Assembly (NCBI GenBank): GCA_964616755.1
Contig: CAZTSI010000004.1
Location: 62,001 to 126,000 of the forward strand
DNA from: CAYNFR01 sp964616755
Lineage (GTDB): Bacteria; Bacteroidota; Bacteroidia; Chitinophagales; Saprospiraceae
Reading direction: 5' to 3'
DNA length: 64,000 nt
Position 1 is the stretch's first letter. Each line of letters starts with the position of its first letter. The position numbers and the translations under genes are program-made. This document shows positions 59,004 through 64,000 of the stretch, one piece after another. The notes below the pieces were generated by a model. The model was not told where the DNA came from, did not search any database, and worked only from the letters and a program-made list of their open reading frames with translations.

Positions 59004-61901
59004 TCAATTTTCTGCTTTAGGTTCTGGATCCATGACTAATTGAATATAATGGTTGAAATCGAAATACTTAGTTACAGCCGCCTGTATCTCTTGAGTTGAT
59101 AATGCATTAATTCGCTTTTCTAATGATTCCAATAATATATTGTCAAATTGCTTATTTTCCTCTTGTCGCTGATTGATATTTTGTTGCCAAAAGCGATTTT
59201 CCTGGAGATCCTTTATTCTTGTTTGACGCTGGGTTTCTCTAACCTTTGTTAAGTCCTCTTCGCTCGGACCTTCATCGATTGCCTTTTTGATAACTTCTTT
59301 AGCTGCATCTATCAACTTATCTGTCATAGGCGGATCCGCATTAAAGGAAATTGTTATAGTGTAATTCTCATATGGTTTTTTACTTCCACCCCCATATATA
59401 CCAACTCCATATACACCTCCCAAATCCTCACGAAGTGCTTCTCTTAGCTTTATTCGCAGATAGTCGATCATTGATTGCATTTGATAGTTGTTATCATCAT
59501 TGAACTCATAATCACCCAAAAATTGAAGATTAACATTTGTCTTTGGTGCTTCCCCCCTTTGGATACGTTTTACGAGCCCGCCTTTGACTGGCCTAATACC
59601 AATATCCTTCCAAGTTTCATTGGTTTTTTTGGAGGGTAAATTGCCTAGATATTTCTGAATCAAAGGAAGAAGTACCTCTCGGTCAAAAGCGCCAACGATC
59701 GTAAACTTAAAATCTGCTGCGTCAGAAAATCGTTCTCTAAAAATTTCGACAGCCCGATCAAAGTCGATTCGGTCTAATCCATTTGGATCCGGAAAGCCAA
59801 CTCTCATATGATTCTGATAGACTGTCTTACTGACAAAATCAGAGAAGAAAAAATTGGGGTTGGACATCAGATTTTTGTAAATACCCTTTTGCTTCGCTTT
59901 GTATGATTCGAAGGCCTTATTGTCCACCCTTGGTTCATGAAAATACTTATACAACATCTGAAATAGCAACTCGATATCATCAGGAGATGCTGATCCGTTA
60001 AATCCTTCTGAAAGTCCGCCAATATAAGGACGTAACGAAACCTTTTTGCCTGCAAACAATTTACTCAGCTGTACTTGATCAAAATCGCCCAATCCTGACT
60101 CAGAAATAATGGAAGCTGCATTAGAGACATTATCGTAATCTTCATCATTATACAAGGAGCTACCACCGGGACTCATTCCGGTAAACAAAACCTCATCATT
60201 TTTGAAATCTGTTTTTTTGAGGTAAACTCCCACACCATTAGAAAGCTCCAAATAATCTATTCCTGTCGAAGCAAACGATTCTTCCTTGACTATTGCCTGG
60301 GCAGTCAACTGATGATTAAAAAAGGGGGTCTCGATCAGTTCATCCTCATAAGGATCGATTACAGCTTGATTTATAGCAGACAACGTATTGCGCACTTGAC
60401 CCTCCGTCGGCAATGGAATGGACTCCTTTAAGGGGCCTGTAATTACGACTACATTATTTTCATCCCTTATCCACTGCTTGGCCAGCATATTGATCTCCTC
60501 TATCCCAATAGTTGGCATGTACGTTTCATATAATTCCAATGTTTGTTTTGGGCTTGGTATAGGTGTTTGTTCCAGAAAATTATAGACATATCGCATAGCC
60601 AGCCTTGCAGATTCTGTTTTATCCGCCTCCTTGTAATTGGTCTCTATTCTTTCCATGATGATTTTTTTTGCCCGTATCAGTTCGCCGCTGGTGAATCCGT
60701 GTAACATGACCCTTTTATTTTCGGTAAGCAAGGTTTCTAAAGCTGTTAGTGATTTTCCCTCAGGAACCATTGCAAATGAGCTGTAGCTGTCTATATCACC
60801 GACATCGGCATTATATCCTGAAAATGCAAACACAAATGGAGGATCAGCGGACTTAGTAAGTTCGGACAATCGCGCCCCCAACATTTCATTATATAAGTTA
60901 TGAACTAATCCATCGCGGTAATCATTGAGCTTAGTCTTGGTTAGTTTTGGATGTTTATAAATCAATTGAATTTGTGTAAATGAAGCTTCTTTGTCACCTA
61001 CAATTGAAACCAGTGTTTCTGGATGTGATGGCACGCTATACTCTACACGAGGCCGTGCTTGCGGCGTAGCAGGTGCCAGTGCGCCGAATAATTCTGAGAT
61101 TTTTCTTTCTACAGTCGGGATATCAATATCACCTACCACCACCACTGACATCAAGTCGGGCCTATACCAATCTTTATAAAATCGCTTAATTGTTTCATAG
61201 GTTGCATTTTGGATAATATCCGGTTCACCAATTGGCAATCTATCCGCATATCGTGAGCCATGATACATAACAGGAAAATAAACTTGTTGCATTCGTTGAT
61301 CTGGACTTAATCTTGATCTCCATTCGCTAATCACAACTCCACGTTCCTTGTCGATTTCCTCATGATCAAAACTAATATCCGAAGCCCAATCCCTTAAAAT
61401 GAGCATGCCTTTATCAAATAATTCTGTACTATCCGTACGGACTTGGAGCATATATACGGTTTCATCAAAAGAGGTATAGGCATTTAGATCAGGCCCAAAT
61501 CGTGTACCCACAGATTCTAAATAGTTGACTAATTCATTTTTGGCAAAGTTCTTAGTTCCATTAAAAGCCATATGTTCTACAAAATGGGCTAATCCCAACT
61601 GGTCGGGATCTTCCATGATCGAGCCCGTTTTTACTACCAATCGCAGCTCTGCTCGATTTTCGGGCTTGTTGTTTTTCTGTACATAATAGCTTAGCCCATT
61701 AGACAATTTACCCTTAACAACTCTTTCGTCTACCGGGATTTGATTGACATTTGAATGTGCATCTGATGCCAAATTTGCAGGTGCCTTTGCCGCTACTTTT
61801 TGTGTTATGACAGGCGCATCTAATATAGAGGCACTCTTTGGCGAACAATAAAAAAACAAAGATAGGATTGCACCCAAAAAGAGAATCATTGAATTTTTCA
61901 T
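59004..61901 (-). CDS. M16 family metallopeptidase (two-domain, pitrilysin-like), probable lipoprotein
   Basis: 965 residues. The signal is MILFLGAILSLFFYC, with the Cys a possible lipidation site though the lipobox is imperfect. The inverted zinc motif GLAHFVEHMAFNGT (HxxEH) is near residue 107, with the third ligand Glu about 75 residues on (DKERGVVISEWR). The inactive second half begins around residue 500 and ends with a helical segment (TQEIQAAVTKYFDFNHYIQ). Full-length pitrilysin type of the periplasm or outer-membrane face; it degrades peptides. Monocistronic. Confidence 0.9.
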   Translation of the reverse strand: MKNSMILFLGAILSLFFYCSPKSASILDAPVITQKVAAKAPANLASDAHSNVNQIPVDERVVKGKLSNGLSYYVQKNNKPENRAELRLVVKTGSIMEDPDQLGLAHFVEHMAFNGTKNFAKNELVNYLESVGTRFGPDLNAYTSFDETVYMLQVRTDSTELFDKGMLILRDWASDISFDHEEIDKERGVVISEWRSRLSPDQRMQQVYFPVMYHGSRYADRLPIGEPDIIQNATYETIKRFYKDWYRPDLMSVVVVGDIDIPTVERKISELFGALAPATPQARPRVEYSVPSHPETLVSIVGDKEASFTQIQLIYKHPKLTKTKLNDYRDGLVHNLYNEMLGARLSELTKSADPPFVFAFSGYNADVGDIDSYSSFAMVPEGKSLTALETLLTENKRVMLHGFTSGELIRAKKIIMERIETNYKEADKTESARLAMRYVYNFLEQTPIPSPKQTLELYETYMPTIGIEEINMLAKQWIRDENNVVVITGPLKESIPLPTEGQVRNTLSAINQAVIDPYEDELIETPFFNHQLTAQAIVKEESFASTGIDYLELSNGVGVYLKKTDFKNDEVLFTGMSPGGSSLYNDEDYDNVSNAASIISESGLGDFDQVQLSKLFAGKKVSLRPYIGGLSEGFNGSASPDDIELLFQMLYKYFHEPRVDNKAFESYKAKQKGIYKNLMSNPNFFFSDFVSKTVYQNHMRVGFPDPNGLDRIDFDRAVEIFRERFSDAADFKFTIVGAFDREVLLPLIQKYLGNLPSKKTNETWKDIGIRPVKGGLVKRIQRGEAPKTNVNLQFLGDYEFNDDNNYQMQSMIDYLRIKLREALREDLGGVYGVGIYGGGSKKPYENYTITISFNADPPMTDKLIDAAKEVIKKAIDEGPSEEDLTKVRETQRQTRIKDLQENRFWQQNINQRQEENKQFDNILLESLEKRINALSTQEIQAAVTKYFDFNHYIQLVMDPEPKAEN

Positions 61902-63058
61902 ATAGAATGTTTTACGATTTACCAGATTAGCAAAATATATGGTATGCTAAAATCAAATATAATAAAATATTCTTAGGAATAAAAAAATTAACATTTAGTT
62001 AGACACCTATATAGCGAAGATTGAGAAATGTTTACGATTAGATCATGAATTACGAACATATTCTGTATTCATATAAAGTAATCTATCGACACTATCGTGC
62101 ATGGAGATAACGGCCAGCATGCCTAGTTCTATCTCATATCGATGTTCCCTTACTTTCACTTTTCTATATTTATGTTTATTAAACACGAATTATCCAATTT
62201 TCTCGCACTCATACATATGTACGAGGTCTGTTTCTTCTTCGTTGGTCGGTAAGTTAGCATTGAGTCGTACTTATCGTTCACAATGCTTTGGTTTTCGAGC
62301 TTTTGTAAGATAACTGCTTTAGCATTTCTAGAAATAAAAATTCCGCATAAGACGTAGCCTATAAAAAGTAATGGTTAAGAATATGGCTTTACCTAGATAT
62401 GAATAATAAAGCTCTTTGATGTTAACTATTGACAGAAAACAAAGATTGAGGTTCACTCCGTCACTCATCTGTCTTGGCGGTAGGTAGGTACAATGCACGC
62501 CGAATAGGGGATGGGTAGGTTACCAAGATTTGGTGCAGTGGCACTGCGCAATAGAAATATGATCTCGATCTAATGCTTCGATGGTACTTGCCATTAAATT
62601 GAGTACTTTAATATGTTCATATATTATGTTTTAGCTTACTATTTTATAAGATAGCAGCCTATTTGAACTTAGTTGACTTGTGTAACCAAAGTTACGGTAC
62701 ACACGGAATAGTTTATACAACTTTGAAGTATTAAATGAATGTAATAAGAAGATGACAAAACTAAAGAACACATTTTTAAATATCTCTAGAGTACGGACAT
62801 TGGCTACGTTAGGTGGTCTTTGATAATGTCACATTATCAAACATGTTCTTTGTTGTAATTTGTAGAATAAACTAGTATGCTTTCTACAAAGCATTAGCTC
62901 TGCGAGGCATTGATTGAACCTCGATATATTTAAACTGAGCTATTTTTTAGGATTACACTTTGGTCAATGTAAGTGCAAGTTTTATTTTGCACTGACCTAA
63001 ATCATTTGACCATACAGATTGCCGATGTTGCGCACCCTGATAGTGTGCTTACTATTAT
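61902..63058. other. Long intergenic region, no gene recognised
   Basis: About 1.15 kb between the M16 gene start (minus) and the TolC-like gene. AT-rich, with only short open frames that look accidental. It contains a perfect 10-bp palindrome at 62819-62841 and, near 62949, TACACTTTG, a near match to a -7 box that could serve the TolC-like gene. It may hold a regulatory RNA or the remains of a lost gene, but nothing definite is visible. Confidence 0.5.
62819..62841. repeat. Perfect inverted repeat in the long intergenic region
   Basis: TTTGATAATG, 3-nt gap, CATTATCAAA: a perfect 10-bp inverted repeat. There is no T tract to make it a typical terminator on the plus strand. It could be an operator for a dimeric regulator. 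Confidence 0.5.
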
Positions 63059-64000
63059 ATGAATAGATTAATTTTTAGTATGATCATAATGTTTTTCGTT
63101 CTTGCAATATTAAAATCAAAAGCCATGCACAAAAATTTGAATTATCAGAATAGTTTATGGTCAATTTTCCTTTGGAATCAGTCAGGTGTCTATGGTCGTT
63201 TTTTAGAAAAATGGATTGAAAGGATTCGTATTATTAGCTGGATATATGGTGTATGGACTGGTTATTTCAAAAAATTTGAATTGAGAAGAAATTTATTTAA
63301 AAATACGTGGGATAAGTCATATCAAGCCCTTATGTATGTAACATTAGTCGGCTTGATACTCTGGACTACCAAATTGTCTGGGCAACAATATATTATGTCT
63401 AAAGAACAAATTGTTGAAAAGGTTATTTCAAGCAACTTGGCATTGAGAATTGCCGATCAGGAGTACCAGATACGCTGGTCTGACTTTCAACAAATGGATG
63501 CGTTGCGATTACCGAATATTCAAATGAGCTACAATGGCATCAGCACAAATAGTCCGCTTATGGCTTTTGGGTCCAGATTAAATCAAGCGACTATTGAGCA
63601 AAGTGACTTTAACCCTTCTCTATTGAATAGCCCAGGTGCAACCCAAAATTTTTCTTATCAATTACAAGTTCAACAGCCCATATTCAACCCGGACAAGACT
63701 CACTTAAGACAAGCCGCCCAATTGGGGATGGAAGCCACAGAATTAAAAAGGCAGAGAACCTTGAGTCATTTGGTCTTTCAAGTAGAAGGACTTTATATGA
63801 AATTGCAATTGAGTTATAAGACTATGGATGTAATCAACCAAGCTATTGCTACGGCTCTGAGTAATTATGAAAATGCCAAGAATGCTTTGGCTGTGGGATA
63901 TCTTCAACAGGTAGATATTTTAGCTATTGAGATGAGAATCAGTGAGTTGAAAAATGAATTACTCAACGTAGAGAATCAAGTGGTACAGCTATCTGATCAA
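63059..64000 (+). CDS. TolC family outer-membrane efflux protein, 3' end beyond window
   Basis: My own reading of this frame; it runs off the window end. The start is uncertain. ATG 63059 gives a signal-like N-terminus (NRLIFSMIIMFFVLAILKSKA), but about 70 unusual residues and a second hydrophobic segment (MYVTLVGLILWTTKLSG, near 63332) follow before the TolC part. A TTG at 63281 would turn that second segment into the signal peptide. From there the sequence is TolC-like: YIMSKEQIVEKVISSNLAL, LRLPNIQMSYNG, FSYQLQVQQPIFNP, AQLGMEATELKRQR and AVGYLQQVDILAIEMRI. It would be the outer-membrane channel of an efflux or type I system; inner-membrane partners would be downstream, out of view. Confidence 0.78.
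   Translation, partial: MNRLIFSMIIMFFVLAILKSKAMHKNLNYQNSLWSIFLWNQSGVYGRFLEKWIERIRIISWIYGVWTGYFKKFELRRNLFKNTWDKSYQALMYVTLVGLILWTTKLSGQQYIMSKEQIVEKVISSNLALRIADQEYQIRWSDFQQMDALRLPNIQMSYNGISTNSPLMAFGSRLNQATIEQSDFNPSLLNSPGATQNFSYQLQVQQPIFNPDKTHLRQAAQLGMEATELKRQRTLSHLVFQVEGLYMKLQLSYKTMDVINQAIATALSNYENAKNALAVGYLQQVDILAIEMRISELKNELLNVENQVVQLSDQ

Noticed and set aside
62101..62313. 70-codon open frame in the long spacer
   Set aside because: Composition and sequence look accidental; no start context or motif.

Overview
The window is a chromosomal segment of a member of the Bacteroidota. The evidence is a type IX secretion and gliding gene set (porU, two porP/sprF-family genes, gldJ, gldA-gldF-gldG), a T9SS C-terminal sorting domain on one large secreted protein, the order ftsX-DUF3098-uppP-truB, and several promoter boxes of the TAnnTTTG type. 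The protein style (3-coathanger-like tails, large multidomain secreted proteins, tandem DUF4331) suggests Saprospiria or a close relative, but that rank is inference. I see no insertion sequence, phage, CRISPR array, rRNA or integron. It reads as core chromosome.

Layout. 1-4.5 kb: divergent T9SS locus, with porU (minus, cut by the window edge) facing porP/sprF and gldJ. 4.6-6.7 kb: minus-strand operon fdx-iscX-ubiA-maf. 6.8-9.5 kb: an unusual protein with two CbxX/SpoVK-type AAA domains and a duplicated N-terminal domain. 9.5-14 kb: minus-strand pair of a 984-residue TPR protein and an outer-membrane beta-barrel protein. 14.2-22.6 kb: plus-strand run of a secreted M36 protease, thioredoxin, two YeeE/YedE-type sulfur transporter halves, a PqqB-like MBL protein that seems to have lost metal ligands, an M1 peptidase and a membrane protein. 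22.7-26.1 kb: an MBL hydrolase and a class A PBP. 26.2-34.8 kb: ECF sigma factor and anti-sigma factor (minus) divergent from a TPR protein and two tandem DUF4331 proteins, the second extended into a 1319-residue T9SS cargo.

35.1-41.2 kb (minus): leuS, YheT-type hydrolase, glycerophosphodiesterase and two small beta-barrel proteins. 41.4-51.8 kb (plus): a dense, largely overlapping envelope run of ftsX, DUF3098, uppP, truB, gldA, gldF, gldG, phospholipase C-like/S1-P1-like protein, DUF368 protein, AcpH-like protein and a PlsB-like acyltransferase that probably has its own promoter. 51.8-56.8 kb: DEDDh exonuclease, tRNA-Ala(GGC) with promoter and terminator, SF1 helicase, glycosyltransferase and ribBA with a degenerate GTP cyclohydrolase II half. 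56.8-64 kb: second porP/sprF-family gene (minus), NUDIX hydrolase, M16 peptidase (minus), a 1.1-kb stretch with no recognisable gene, and a TolC-like protein cut by the window end.

How it fits together. Most genes serve the cell envelope: protein secretion and gliding, peptidoglycan synthesis, undecaprenyl phosphate recycling (UppP plus DUF368), lipid metabolism and outer-membrane proteins. The best candidates for undescribed biology are the ECF/anti-sigma/TPR/DUF4331 cluster, the double-AAA protein, the metal-ligand-poor PqqB-like protein in the sulfur operon, and the TPR/beta-barrel pair.
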